In this document: piece by piece, positions 50,946 through 59,817 of the stretch
Layout of the letters: every line of letters begins with the position of its first letter
How positions within the stretch are numbered: the stretch's first letter is position 1
Assembly: GCA_047459075.1 (NCBI GenBank)
Contig: VSCH01000008.1
Coordinates: forward strand, 1 to 64,000
Source: ZC4RG19 sp017577565
GTDB taxonomy: Bacteria; Actinomycetota; Acidimicrobiia; Acidimicrobiales; VFJN01
Reading direction: 5' to 3'
DNA length: 64,000 nt
Program-made: the position numbers and the translations under genes
Notes under the pieces: model-generated
The model's database searches: none
Seen by the model: the letters and a program-made list of their open reading frames with translations, nothing else
What the model was told of the DNA's origin: nothing

Positions 50946-51766
50946 CGTCCCCTGAACTCCGGGGGCCGCTTCTCCTGGAAGGCGGCCAGCCCCTCGCGGA
51001 AGTCCTCGCTGCGGGAGGACAGCTCGAGCGCGAAGGCCTCGTTGCGGAGCTGCTCGCCGAGCCCGGCCGCCTGGCCGGCGTGCAGCAGCCACTTGGTCAG
51101 CCCGAGGGCGACGGTGGGCCCGGCGGCCAGCCGCTCGACGAGGGCGGCGGCCTCGTCGTCGAGGCGGTGGGCGGGCACGGCCCGGTGGATCAGCCCCCAC
51201 TCGGCGGCCTCGGCGCCGTCGAGCGGCCGGCCGAGCAGCAGCAGCTCGCGGGCCCGCACCGGGCCGACGAGCCGGGGCAGCAGCCAGGTCGCGCCGCTGT
51301 CGGGGGTGAAGCCCCGCTCGGCGAACGGCTCCCAGAACCGGGCGTCGACGGCGGCGACGGTGACGTCGGCCGCGGCCGCCAGGTGCAGGCCGATGCCCGC
51401 GGCCCAGCCCCGCACGGCGCAGACGATCGGCACCTGCACCGTGCACACCAGCTCGATCAGCCGGTGGGCCAGGGACGGCACCCGCCGCTGGATGCTGCCG
51501 ACCCGTGGCCGCCGGCCGCCCGTGGCGTTGCGGGCGACGATGTCGGCCCCGCCGCAGAAGTGGTCGCCGGCCCCGGTGAGCAGCACGGCCCGCACCCGCT
51601 CGTCCCGCCCGGCGGCGTCGAGGGCGTCGATCAGGCCGGCGACCATCGTGTCGGTCAGGGCGTTGCGCCGGTCCGGCCGGTCGAGCGTGAGCCGCAGGAC
51701 GGCCCCGTCGAGCCGGACGCCGAGGCCCTCGACGGGCTCGTAGGCGTGCTCACCGGTCGCGGTCAT
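50942..51766 (-). CDS. Enoyl-CoA hydratase/isomerase (third crotonase)
   Basis: A 274-residue crotonase distinct from the two others. Segments: LRLTLDRPDRRNALTDTMVAGL, LTGAGDHFCGGADI (oxyanion hole) and FAERGFTPDSGATWLLPRLVG. The last has Asp in PDSG, as in PaaG/FadB-type relatives that lack the first hydratase Glu, so isomerase or hydratase action are both possible. The tail is LAAFQEKRPPEFRGR. It is bracketed by a MaoC dehydratase gene and the acyl-CoA dehydrogenase gene with 4-base overlaps at both ends. Confidence 0.9.
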   Translation of the reverse strand: MTATGEHAYEPVEGLGVRLDGAVLRLTLDRPDRRNALTDTMVAGLIDALDAAGRDERVRAVLLTGAGDHFCGGADIVARNATGGRRPRVGSIQRRVPSLAHRLIELVCTVQVPIVCAVRGWAAGIGLHLAAAADVTVAAVDARFWEPFAERGFTPDSGATWLLPRLVGPVRARELLLLGRPLDGAEAAEWGLIHRAVPAHRLDDEAAALVERLAAGPTVALGLTKWLLHAGQAAGLGEQLRNEAFALELSSRSEDFREGLAAFQEKRPPEFRGR

Positions 51767-53046
51767 CGCTCGGCCGCCACGCCGGCGCCGCGCTCGAAGC
51801 GGGCGGCGATCTCCTCGAGGGCCTGCTGCAGGTCGGTCGCCCCGCCGGGCGGGTCGGGCAGCCGCACCGGCCCGTGCTCGCGGCTGGGCAGCAGGATCGT
51901 CGCGTGCCCGGGGGTCGTCACCTCGCCCCGCTGGTTCTCGGCCACGAGGTCGAGGTCGACGGCCGGCCGGCCGCCCTCGGCCAGGTACTTGCGCACGACG
52001 GTGCCCCGCAGCCACTGCGTGTCGCCGACGTAGTTGAACCGCCGGAACTCGCAGTCGAGCTTCCACAGCCAGGCGTCGTCGCCCATCCAGTCGGTGCACA
52101 GGTGGATGAGCCACGTCTCCCGCATGCGCCCGTAGTCGAAGGTCGTGGGGTTGCCGGAGCGCCGGGCGAACGCCGGGTCCCAGTGGACCCGCTGCATGAC
52201 GTCGGGGACGTTCAGCTCGTCCCGCTGGTAGAAGCGGGGGATCCGCCGGCGGTTGCGGGCCCCGAGCCGCAGCGGGCGCACGCCGTAGAGTCCCATGCCC
52301 ATGCCGACGTGCCAGCAGACGATGTCGGTGACGGTGAGGGGCCCCTTGACCATGGGCCCGACGGCGTCGCCCTCCTGCACGTCCTCCCACCACCGGGGCA
52401 GGGCGCCGCGGGGCCGCTCCGACGCGTACTGCCGCTCGATCTCCTCGATCTGCTCGTCGGTGTAGGGCTCGATCCGCACGTCGTCGTACTTGCGCCGCTG
52501 CTGCGCACTGTCGCGCTCGGTGCGGATCATCAGCCGGTACTGGGCGGCGAGGAGCGGCCCCTCCTCCTCCCGGAACACCTGGCCCGTCCACTCGTGGACG
52601 GCGCGGCCGGCGAACTCGCTCGGCTTGTCGAGCACGGCGACGAGGGCGTTGCGGCGCCGCACCCGGCGGCCGGGGCGCAGCGGCGCCCACCACTCGCGGG
52701 CGCTGGCCGAGTAGAACGCGTGCACGCCCCGCAGCGGGTCGCCCTTCAGCAGCGCGGCGGTGTCGGGGTCGAGCTCGGTGACCTCGTCCTCGCCGATCAG
52801 CGTGTCGCCCCCCACGAGCGGCGGCGGGGCGATGGGCGACTGCCACCGGGTGCGGGGGCCGTAGGACGGGTCGCACCACAGCGGGTTGTCGTCGCCGTAG
52901 GCCTCGGCGACGTGCCGGAAGACGTCGACGGTGATCTCCCGGTAGTGGGGCGGCCGGGGGTGGGGCTCGGCCACGCCGATGCGGGCCCGCAGCCGGGCGA
53001 TGGCCTCGTCGGTGATGCGGCCGGTCTGCTCGTCGGCGGCGGTCAC
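51763..53046 (-). CDS. MaoC-like double hotdog acyl-CoA dehydratase
   Basis: A 427-residue protein with two hotdog domains. The N-terminal one (about 25-170) has VAEAYGDDNPLWCDPSYGP, the FAS1-like dehydratase pattern (GDxNPLW), and the C-terminal one (about 200-400) has a MaoC-like GNPTTFDYGRMRETWLIHLCTDWMGDD with the Asp-His positions less clear. Such proteins hydrate enoyl-CoA in R-specific fashion. The gene overlaps both neighbours by four bases. The long insert between hotdogs (about 160-200) is rich in Arg/Glu. Confidence 0.82.
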   Translation of the reverse strand: MTAADEQTGRITDEAIARLRARIGVAEPHPRPPHYREITVDVFRHVAEAYGDDNPLWCDPSYGPRTRWQSPIAPPPLVGGDTLIGEDEVTELDPDTAALLKGDPLRGVHAFYSASAREWWAPLRPGRRVRRRNALVAVLDKPSEFAGRAVHEWTGQVFREEEGPLLAAQYRLMIRTERDSAQQRRKYDDVRIEPYTDEQIEEIERQYASERPRGALPRWWEDVQEGDAVGPMVKGPLTVTDIVCWHVGMGMGLYGVRPLRLGARNRRRIPRFYQRDELNVPDVMQRVHWDPAFARRSGNPTTFDYGRMRETWLIHLCTDWMGDDAWLWKLDCEFRRFNYVGDTQWLRGTVVRKYLAEGGRPAVDLDLVAENQRGEVTTPGHATILLPSREHGPVRLPDPPGGATDLQQALEEIAARFERGAGVAAER

Positions 53047-53792
53047 GGTCCCACCTCCTCCAGCGGCACCCGGTCGGAGACGTCGGGCTGGCGGCCGATG
53101 CGCAGCGGGCTGAGCGGGGCGTCGACCATCGCCCACCGCCGCCAGTCCGCGCCCAGCTCGCGGGTGCGGCGGCGCCAGGCGTCGAGCGGGCCGCCGTCGG
53201 CCAGCCAGGCCTGCTCGAGCGCCGCCCAGGCCGGCCAGCCGGGCAGGGCCCAGATGACGACGGCCTCGGAGTCGTTGACCCCGGTGACCCGGAACGCGCC
53301 GATCAGCTCGGCGCCCAGCTCGCGGTGGGCGGGGACGGCGACCTCGCGCACGGCCTCGAGGAACCGGGGCGACGTGCCGGCCGGCACGGTCACCAGCTCG
53401 TGGGCGTAGACCTCGCCGCGGACGCCGGCGGCGGTCAGCTCCTCGATCGAGCGGGTCCACGGCTCGGGCACGACGATGCGGTCGACGCCGCCCCGCCGGA
53501 GCGAGGCGGCGACCGCCCACCACTCGGCCAGCGACGGGTCCTGGTCGCGGCCGCCGCCGGTCTCGTGCTCGAAGTTGGCGACGAGGCCGTCCCAGCCGTC
53601 GAGCTCCCACATGTTGACGACCTCGGGCCAGCGGCCGGTCGAGCCGACGGTCGCCCACACGCCGAAGCAGAGCTGGTTCCGCTCGGCCCGGGCGATCGGG
53701 CACCAGTTGGCCGTCATGTGCTGGACGTACCGGGCGCGGTTGTGCCCGATGATGTCGACGAGCTCGTGGATGTAGACCTTGGTGTTGGCCAC
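53043..53792 (-). CDS. NIPSNAP-like two-domain protein
   Basis: A 249-residue protein with two similar halves (about 1-110 and 120-249). The first has CFGVWATVGSTGRWPEVVNMWELDGWDGLVANFE, close to the NIPSNAP core (a turn, then V-hydrophobic-W-x-L/Y-D), and the second a weaker FRVTGVNDSEAVVIWALPGWPAWAALEQAW. NIPSNAP proteins are dimeric ferredoxin-like alpha/beta barrels of unknown enzymatic role, frequently encoded in oxidoreductase or terpenoid-like catabolic loci. GTG 53792 lies five bases after the binding-protein stop. The assignment is by pattern. Confidence 0.72.
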   Translation of the reverse strand: MANTKVYIHELVDIIGHNRARYVQHMTANWCPIARAERNQLCFGVWATVGSTGRWPEVVNMWELDGWDGLVANFEHETGGGRDQDPSLAEWWAVAASLRRGGVDRIVVPEPWTRSIEELTAAGVRGEVYAHELVTVPAGTSPRFLEAVREVAVPAHRELGAELIGAFRVTGVNDSEAVVIWALPGWPAWAALEQAWLADGGPLDAWRRRTRELGADWRRWAMVDAPLSPLRIGRQPDVSDRVPLEEVGP

Positions 53793-53797
53793 GACGC

Positions 53798-55132
53798 TCA
53801 GGACGCCGTCCGGTTCGAGGGCCACTCGGGCCGGTGGTAGCCGTCGAAGCGCAGCTGGCCGCCCCGCAGCTCGCGGACGGTGAGGAAGTCGCCCTTGTAG
53901 CCCTTGTGGTCGTAGGGCCCGAACTGGATGTAGGTGCCGGGCCCGCCGTTGGTGGCCGGCATCCACCGGATGCGCTCGATGCCCTCCTTCACCTGCTCGG
54001 GCGCGGGGATGGAGGCGTTGGCGATGCCGTGGACGGCGACCCGGGCGGTGTCGTAGGCGAGGGCGACGACGACGTTGCGGGTGCTGCGCCCGAAGCGCTT
54101 CTCGAAGCGCTCGACCATGGCGTTGTAGTTGGGGTTGGCGCCGTCCTCGCCCAGCTGGTCGATGCCGTGCCAGCCCTCGAGCCCCTCCGCCCAGCGGTTG
54201 GAGTTGCTGTAGAACATGAACGCCGTGCCCATGATGCGGGGCGGGTCCCAGTCGAGGGCCTTGAACGCCTCGGCGAAGTGGAAGGTGGCGTAGCCGTAGC
54301 CGCCGTAGTACAGGCCCTCGACGCCCAGGTCGCGCATGAGCGCGAGCTCCTCCTTCAGGCCCCGGGGGTTGGGCTCCAGCTTCACCTCCCGGACGACGGT
54401 CAGCCCGAGCTGGGTGGCGGCGTCGCGGAAGAAGTCGGCGTAGTCGCGGCCCGAGCTGCCCTGCTCCCAGAACGAGCCGATGCGCTTCAGGCCCTTGGCG
54501 GCCAGCCACTGGGCGCACATCACGCCCTCGGTGGGGATGTCGCCGTTGGCGACGGTGAAGCAGTACTCGGAGGCGAACCGGTGGGCCCCGGTCCAGCTGA
54601 TGCAGGGCACGCCGAGCTCGTTGGCCGTGTCCTGGACGACGATCGAGTTGTCGGAGATCAGCGGGCCGAGGACGACGACGCAGCCCTGCTCGACCAGCCA
54701 CCGGTAGCCCTCGATGACCTTGCGGTAGTTCTCCCGGGGCAGGCCACGGGCGTCCGCGACGACGAGCTGGATCGGCCCCCGGCTCCAGACCCCCTCGTTG
54801 AGGGCGTCCTCGATGGCGAGGATCGTCGGGTCGATCCAGTCGGCCAGGAGCTGGTTGAGGTCCATGTCGATGAGGACCCCGATCTTCACCGGCTCGAACG
54901 GGTCGCCTTGGGTCTGCACGCCCCGGGTGGGCGGGTAGATGGTGATGCCCTGGACCGCCCGGTCCCTGACGGCGCCGCCGCCCTCGTACCAGTTGCGGCC
55001 CTCGCCGCCCCGGCCCTCGAGGTGGGCCTCGGTCCCGTGGGTGACGGACGAGACGGCCCGGTCGGGCTGGGCGATGCCCAGGTCGACGGGCGCCTCGAAC
55101 ATGCGGTCGACGTACTGCCGCGGCTCGGCCAC
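53798..55132 (-). CDS. Type I periplasmic-binding-fold protein without signal peptide
   Basis: A 444-residue protein. Residues about 80-430 are a two-lobe periplasmic-binding fold like LivK/AmiC: VKIGVLIDMDLNQLLADW, VVLGPLISDNSIVVQDTANELGVPCISWTGAHRFASEYCFTVA, and YGGYGYATFHFAEAFK. Residues 1-79 form a hydrophilic extension (MAEPRQYVDRMFEAPVDLG...) with no signal peptide or lipobox, so export is not expected. It may be a cytosolic sensor (like AmiC) or an unconventionally handled component of the adjacent Liv transporter. GTG 55132 follows GGGGGAGCAC. Confidence 0.85.
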   Translation of the reverse strand: MAEPRQYVDRMFEAPVDLGIAQPDRAVSSVTHGTEAHLEGRGGEGRNWYEGGGAVRDRAVQGITIYPPTRGVQTQGDPFEPVKIGVLIDMDLNQLLADWIDPTILAIEDALNEGVWSRGPIQLVVADARGLPRENYRKVIEGYRWLVEQGCVVVLGPLISDNSIVVQDTANELGVPCISWTGAHRFASEYCFTVANGDIPTEGVMCAQWLAAKGLKRIGSFWEQGSSGRDYADFFRDAATQLGLTVVREVKLEPNPRGLKEELALMRDLGVEGLYYGGYGYATFHFAEAFKALDWDPPRIMGTAFMFYSNSNRWAEGLEGWHGIDQLGEDGANPNYNAMVERFEKRFGRSTRNVVVALAYDTARVAVHGIANASIPAPEQVKEGIERIRWMPATNGGPGTYIQFGPYDHKGYKGDFLTVRELRGGQLRFDGYHRPEWPSNRTAS

Positions 55133-55178
55133 CGTGCTCCCCCTCCCCCGTCTCTCTCCGGACGGTTCAGCGTCTCGA

Positions 55179-55204
55179 ATCGTAGTTCAATCGACTGGAT
55201 CGAT
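55179..55204 (-). promoter_or_regulatory. Internal promoter with a small palindrome
   Basis: On the minus strand TACGAT (55179-55184) is a good -10 box in the 86-base gap before the binding-protein gene. ATCGA-CTGGA-TCGAT (55190-55204) is a palindrome just upstream, at about the -20 to -30 position, and could be an operator. The catabolic genes from here on could be transcribed separately from the transporter genes. Confidence 0.4.
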
Positions 55205-55218
55205 CATCGGGCACCGGC

Positions 55219-57999
55219 TCACGACGGCTCGGCGCCGGCCAGCTCCTCCGCGTCCGGCTCGTCCTCGGCGTCGCCGGCCGCCGGCAGGCCGAGGTACGAG
55301 CGCACGAGCCGGTCCTCGTCGACCTCCGAGGCGGGCGCCACCCAGGCGACCCGGCCGACCTGCAGGAAGGCGACGGTGTCGGCGAGGGACAGGACGTCGT
55401 TGGCCTTCTCCTCGACCAGCAGCACCGCCGTGCCCCGGTCGCGCAGCTCCCGCAGCGCCTCGTAGACCTCGTCGACGACCCTCGGCGCGAGGCCGAGCGA
55501 CGGCTCGTCGGCCACGAGCAGCAGCGGCGGGCGGACGAGGGCCGGCGCCAGCGCCAGCATCTGCTGCTCGCCGCCCGACAGCGAGCCGGCCGCCTGGCCG
55601 CGGCGCTCGCGCAGGCGGGGGAAGCGCTCGTAGGCCGCCTCCCGGTCCTGCGGGTCGGTCAGCCACAGGGCGAGGTTCTCCTCGACCGACAGCGCCGGGA
55701 AGACGCCCCGCCCCTCGGGGACGAGGAACACGCCGGCGCCCACCCGGCGGTGCGGCGGCAGCTCGGTGACGTCGGTGCCGCCGACGACCACCCGGCCGGC
55801 GGTCGCCGGCACCGTGCCGGCCACGACCGAGCACAGGGTCGACTTGCCGGCGCCGTTGGCGCCGATGAGGGCGACGACCTCGCCCCGGGGCACGACGAGG
55901 TCGACCCCGTGCACGACCTCGGCGTCGCCGTGGCCGGCCCGGACGCCCCGGACGACGAGCGCGGCGTCGGCCGGCTCGGCCCGCTCGCCGTCGCCGGCTG
56001 TCGGCTCGGCCGGCGCGGTCTCGGCGGGGGCGGGCTCGACCCCCGGCCCGCCCTCGGCGACCGCCGCGGCCGCCCGCCGGGCACGCCGCTCGTGCGACCG
56101 CTCGGCCACGAGGGCGAGGATGCCGTCGGGGTTCTGGGCCAGGTTGACCGCCGCCAGGCCGAACATGACCTGGGGCAGGTAGGCGCCCTCGACGATCCGG
56201 CCGAGCAGCTCGGGGCTGAGCGCCGCCGCCAGGCCGGCCAGCACGGCCCCTGCCGGCCGCCGCACGCCGAACACGACGGTGGCGGCCAGCCAGAAGAAGC
56301 CCATCTCGACCGGGAAGTCCATGGTCGAGATGCGGCCGTTGGTCGAGGCCAGCAGCACGCCGCCGAAGCCGGCCGTGCCGGCGGACAGCGCGAAGACCAC
56401 CATCTTCGTGCGGGCCGACCGGATGCCGACGGTCACCGCGCCCGCCTCGGTCGAGCGCAGGGCGACCATCGCCCGGCCCGACGCCGAGGCCATGAGGTTG
56501 CCGACCAGCTTGACCGCGACCGCCAGCAGCACCAGCAGGCCGACGATCATCGTGCGCCGGTCGCCGAAGTCGAACGGCCCGATCTCGGGCGGGCGGATGC
56601 GCCAGCCGCTCGAGCCCGCGTTGGAGACGGCCTCGATCTGGAAGACGAGGTACTGACCCGCGTACGCGAGCGCCATCGTCGACAGGGCGAGCGGCAGCCC
56701 GCCGAGGCGGCGGGCCGGCAGCGACACGATCGCCCCCACGACCGTCGCCGCCGCCGTGCCGAGCGCCAGCGCGACGAGGAACGGCAGGCCCCGCTCGAGG
56801 GCCCAGCCCGCGGTGAAGCCGGCGAGGGTGACGAACGCCGCCTGGGCCAGGCTGACCATGCCGCCGATGCCGGTGATGATCGTGAACGACAGCAGCACGA
56901 GGCCGATGGCCAGGCCCCGGGCGACGAGCGAGCGCCAGTAGTCGTCGGCGAAGGCGAAGACGTAGACGAGCAGCACCGCCGTCCACGCGCCCCACACGAG
57001 CCACCGGCGGGCCGTCGGCGCGGGCGGCGGGGTCACCCGCACGACGGCCTCGGTGGCGCTGCCCGCCTGCCGGGCCCGGTCGGGGCCGAGGAAGAAGAGG
57101 AGCACGAACAGCAGGACGAACGGCACCGACGTGCGGAACCCGGTGATCGAGCGGGCGACGTCGGCGTAGCCGACGATCAGGTTCTGCACGACGCCGACGA
57201 CCATGCCGCCGACCATCGCCCAGGGGATCGAGCGGAACCGGGCGATGACCACCGCGGCGGTCGACACGAGCACGACGGTGGTGAACGTCGGGGCGTTGAG
57301 GTTGTTGAGCACCGGGGCCAGCAGCACCCCGCAGAGGCCGGCGAGCACCGAGCCGAGCACCCAGGCGACGGCCGAGGTGCGGTCGGCGTCGACGCCCCGC
57401 AGCCCGGCCAGCGTGCGCCGGTCGACGACCGCCCGCATCTGCAGTCCCAGGGCGGTGTGCCGGATCAGGAGCCAGAGGCCGACCGCCATGAGCCCGGCGA
57501 CGACGAGCACGACGACCTGGTCGGAGTTGATCACCACGCCGTCGAGCGGCCCGGTGAACCGCCAGACGACCTTCGGGCTCGGGCCGAGGCCCCGGAACTG
57601 GAACACCTGGTCCTGGCGGGGCAGGCCGGCGTCGAACCACTCGTTCAGCCGGTCGACGACGAGCAGGCAGGTCGCGGGGATGACGACCAGCAGCGCGATG
57701 GGGACGACGAGGCGCACGACCTCGGGCGCGCCGCCGAGGCGGCGGTAGATGGCCCGGTCGAGCGCCAGGCCGAGCAGCGGCGGGAGCACGAGGACGGCGA
57801 GCACCGCCGCCGCCCACACCGGCCAGCCCAGGCCGGTGTTCAGCTGCATGAACAGGAAGGCGCTGGCGAAGGCGACGGCGCCGTGGGCGAAGTTGAAGAC
57901 GCCGGAGGTCTGGTAGGTCAGCACGACCCCGGCGGCGAGCATGGCGTAGATGCCGCCGGAGACGGCACCGCTGATGACGTAGGTGGCCAGTTCCTTCAC
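55219..57999 (-). CDS. LivH-LivM-LivF triple-fused branched-chain-type ABC transporter
   Basis: A 926-residue single chain holding what are usually three proteins. Residues about 1-290 are a LivH permease (YVISGAVSGGIYAMLAAGVVLTYQTSGVFNFAHGA). Residues about 310-630 are a LivM permease (TIITGIGGMVSLAQAAFVTLAGFTAG). After an Ala/Glu/Pro linker, residues about 685-926 are LivF (Walker A GANGAGKST, signature LSGGEQQMLALAPAL, Walker B ADEPSLGLAP). The Liv family imports hydrophobic amino acids and also acyl or aromatic acids. GTG 57999 follows GAGGAGGAGAC. LivG is separate, 20 bases upstream. Confidence 0.92.
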   Translation of the reverse strand: MKELATYVISGAVSGGIYAMLAAGVVLTYQTSGVFNFAHGAVAFASAFLFMQLNTGLGWPVWAAAVLAVLVLPPLLGLALDRAIYRRLGGAPEVVRLVVPIALLVVIPATCLLVVDRLNEWFDAGLPRQDQVFQFRGLGPSPKVVWRFTGPLDGVVINSDQVVVLVVAGLMAVGLWLLIRHTALGLQMRAVVDRRTLAGLRGVDADRTSAVAWVLGSVLAGLCGVLLAPVLNNLNAPTFTTVVLVSTAAVVIARFRSIPWAMVGGMVVGVVQNLIVGYADVARSITGFRTSVPFVLLFVLLFFLGPDRARQAGSATEAVVRVTPPPAPTARRWLVWGAWTAVLLVYVFAFADDYWRSLVARGLAIGLVLLSFTIITGIGGMVSLAQAAFVTLAGFTAGWALERGLPFLVALALGTAAATVVGAIVSLPARRLGGLPLALSTMALAYAGQYLVFQIEAVSNAGSSGWRIRPPEIGPFDFGDRRTMIVGLLVLLAVAVKLVGNLMASASGRAMVALRSTEAGAVTVGIRSARTKMVVFALSAGTAGFGGVLLASTNGRISTMDFPVEMGFFWLAATVVFGVRRPAGAVLAGLAAALSPELLGRIVEGAYLPQVMFGLAAVNLAQNPDGILALVAERSHERRARRAAAAVAEGGPGVEPAPAETAPAEPTAGDGERAEPADAALVVRGVRAGHGDAEVVHGVDLVVPRGEVVALIGANGAGKSTLCSVVAGTVPATAGRVVVGGTDVTELPPHRRVGAGVFLVPEGRGVFPALSVEENLALWLTDPQDREAAYERFPRLRERRGQAAGSLSGGEQQMLALAPALVRPPLLLVADEPSLGLAPRVVDEVYEALRELRDRGTAVLLVEEKANDVLSLADTVAFLQVGRVAWVAPASEVDEDRLVRSYLGLPAAGDAEDEPDAEELAGAEPS

Positions 58000-58019
58000 G
58001 TCTCCTCCTCGCCGCCCCG

Positions 58020-58799
58020 TCAGCCGAGGTAGGCGTCGCGCACCGCCCGGTCGTCGCGCACCTCGTCGGGGGTGCCGTCGGCGAGCACCCGCCCGAGGTC
58101 GAGGACGACGACCCGGTCGCAGTTCTCCATCACGAAGCCCACGTCGTGCTCGACCAGCACGATCGCCACGTCGCGCTCGCGCAGGCGCCCGACGTGGGCG
58201 GCCAGCACCTCGGCCTCGCCGGGCGAGAGGCCGGAGGTCGGCTCGTCGAGCAGCAGGATGCGGGGCTCGTCGACGACGGCCCGGGCCAGCTCGACCAGCC
58301 GGGCCCGGCCGATCGGCAGCGAGCCGGCGGGCGCGTCGCGCACGTCGGCCAGCCCGCAGGCCTCGAGGACCTCGGCCACCCGCTCGCGGCGCTCGGCCTC
58401 GCGGCGCCGTCGGCCGGGGAGGCCGAGGAGGTCGCCGACCACCCCGCCGCCGCCGCCGTGCCACTCGAGCGCGGTGAGCACGTTGTCCTCGACCGACATG
58501 CGGCCGTAGAGCTGCACCCGCTGGAACGTGCGCCGGATCCCGAGGCGGGCGCGGTGCTCGGGCGTCGTGCGCGTGATCGGGGTGCCGTCCAGGCGCACGA
58601 CGCCGCTCGTCGGCGACTGCACGCCGGAGACGATGTCGAACAGCGTCGTCTTGCCGGCCCCGTTCGGTCCGATCAGCCCGCACACCTCGCCCGGCGAGAC
58701 CGAGAGCGACACGTCGCTCAGCGCGTGGACCCCTCCGTAGCGCTTGGTCACGCCGTCGAGCTCGAGCACGGGCGTCCCGGCGGCCACGGTCGCGCTCAT
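58020..58799 (-). CDS. LivG-type ABC ATPase
   Basis: A 259-residue ATPase: VTKRYGGVHALSDVSLSVSPGEVCGLIGPNGAGKTTLFDIVSG (key residues GPNGAGKTT), the IRRTFQRVQLYGRMSVEDNVL segment of LivG, a signature LPIGRARLVELARAV (LP-G-R-R-L form common in LivG), and Walker B ILLLDEPTSGLSPGE with LVEHDVGFVM. It pairs with the LivF part of the triple fusion. Its ATG overlaps the LLM oxidoreductase stop (ATGA). Confidence 0.93.
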   Translation of the reverse strand: MSATVAAGTPVLELDGVTKRYGGVHALSDVSLSVSPGEVCGLIGPNGAGKTTLFDIVSGVQSPTSGVVRLDGTPITRTTPEHRARLGIRRTFQRVQLYGRMSVEDNVLTALEWHGGGGGVVGDLLGLPGRRRREAERRERVAEVLEACGLADVRDAPAGSLPIGRARLVELARAVVDEPRILLLDEPTSGLSPGEAEVLAAHVGRLRERDVAIVLVEHDVGFVMENCDRVVVLDLGRVLADGTPDEVRDDRAVRDAYLG

Positions 58800-59770
58800 A
58801 GCTTCGGCAGCACCTCGTCGACGAACAGCTCCAGGCCGGCCCGCCCGAAGGCGGGGTCGAGGCCGGCCATGAGCGGCTTGAACAGCACGGTCTGGCCGGG
58901 CGGGAGCGACCGGACGTGCTCGATCGCGCCCTCCGGCGTCTCGACCCGGTAGAACCCGGAGGCCCGGGCGGCCTCGACGTCGGTGACGTCGACGTAGGGG
59001 TGGCCCTCGTGCATGGCGGCCCACTTGCCGTACTGGTTCAGCTCGTGGAGCGCGTGGGGCCCGATCACCCGCCAGGCCTCCTCGGGGTCGCGGTGGACGA
59101 ACAGCGCCATGGGGCCCTGGTGCACGAAGACGGGGCCGGGGTCGCGGCCCAGCGCCGCGCACTCCTCGCGGTAGGCGGCGGCGAGCGTGCCGTCGTCGGT
59201 CGTCGGCGCGAAGGCGTCGCCGTACCGGGCCGCCCGGCGGGCCGCCGCCCGGCTGGCGCCCCCGACGACGAGCATCGGCCGGGGCCGGCTGACCGGCGGC
59301 GGCGTGACCCGGACCGTCCGACCGTCCCAGGTCACCGGCTCGCCGGTCAGCGCCTCGGCGAACACCGCCAGCTTCTCCTCGAAGATCGCCCCCCGCCGCC
59401 GGCGGTCGACGCCGAACAGCTCGAACTCCGACGGCACGTAGCCGGGCACGACGGTGACGACCGCCCGCCCCCCGCTGAGGTGGTCGAGCACCAGCACCTC
59501 CTCGGCGGCGAGCAGCGGGTCGCGCCAGGTCAGCGCCAGGGCGTTGACCGCGACGAAGGCCCGCTCGGTGCGGGCGGCGACGGCCGCCGCCATGACCAGC
59601 GGGCTGGGCAGGTAGCCGTCCTCCTCGCCGTGGTGCTCGGAGACGGCGATGCTCTGCACGCCGTGCTCGTCGGCCCAGGCGGCGAGGTCGAGCGCCGCCC
59701 GGTAGAGCTCGGGCGCCGGCGTGCCGAACGACGGCGCCCGCATGTCGAGGTGCACCGTCCAGCTGACCAT
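58796..59770 (-). CDS. LLM-class flavin/F420-dependent oxidoreductase
   Basis: A 324-residue luciferase-like protein: LDLAAWADEHGVQSIAVSEHHGEEDGYLPSPLVMAAAVAART, then DHLSGGRAVVTVVPGYVPSEFELFG and PRPMLVVGGASRAAARRAARYGDAF. It is more typical of the FMN/F420 monooxygenase-like branch (EHH motif). It shares an ATGA overlap with livG and follows the amidohydrolase gene, so it is part of the same transport and catabolic unit. A ring- or chain-oxidising role on the imported compound is plausible. Confidence 0.86.
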   Translation of the reverse strand: MVSWTVHLDMRAPSFGTPAPELYRAALDLAAWADEHGVQSIAVSEHHGEEDGYLPSPLVMAAAVAARTERAFVAVNALALTWRDPLLAAEEVLVLDHLSGGRAVVTVVPGYVPSEFELFGVDRRRRGAIFEEKLAVFAEALTGEPVTWDGRTVRVTPPPVSRPRPMLVVGGASRAAARRAARYGDAFAPTTDDGTLAAAYREECAALGRDPGPVFVHQGPMALFVHRDPEEAWRVIGPHALHELNQYGKWAAMHEGHPYVDVTDVEAARASGFYRVETPEGAIEHVRSLPPGQTVLFKPLMAGLDPAFGRAGLELFVDEVLPKL

Positions 59771-59817
59771 CTCCCCCCCTTCGCGACCCGGCCCCCCAGC
59801 GGCCACCCGCGCCCGAG

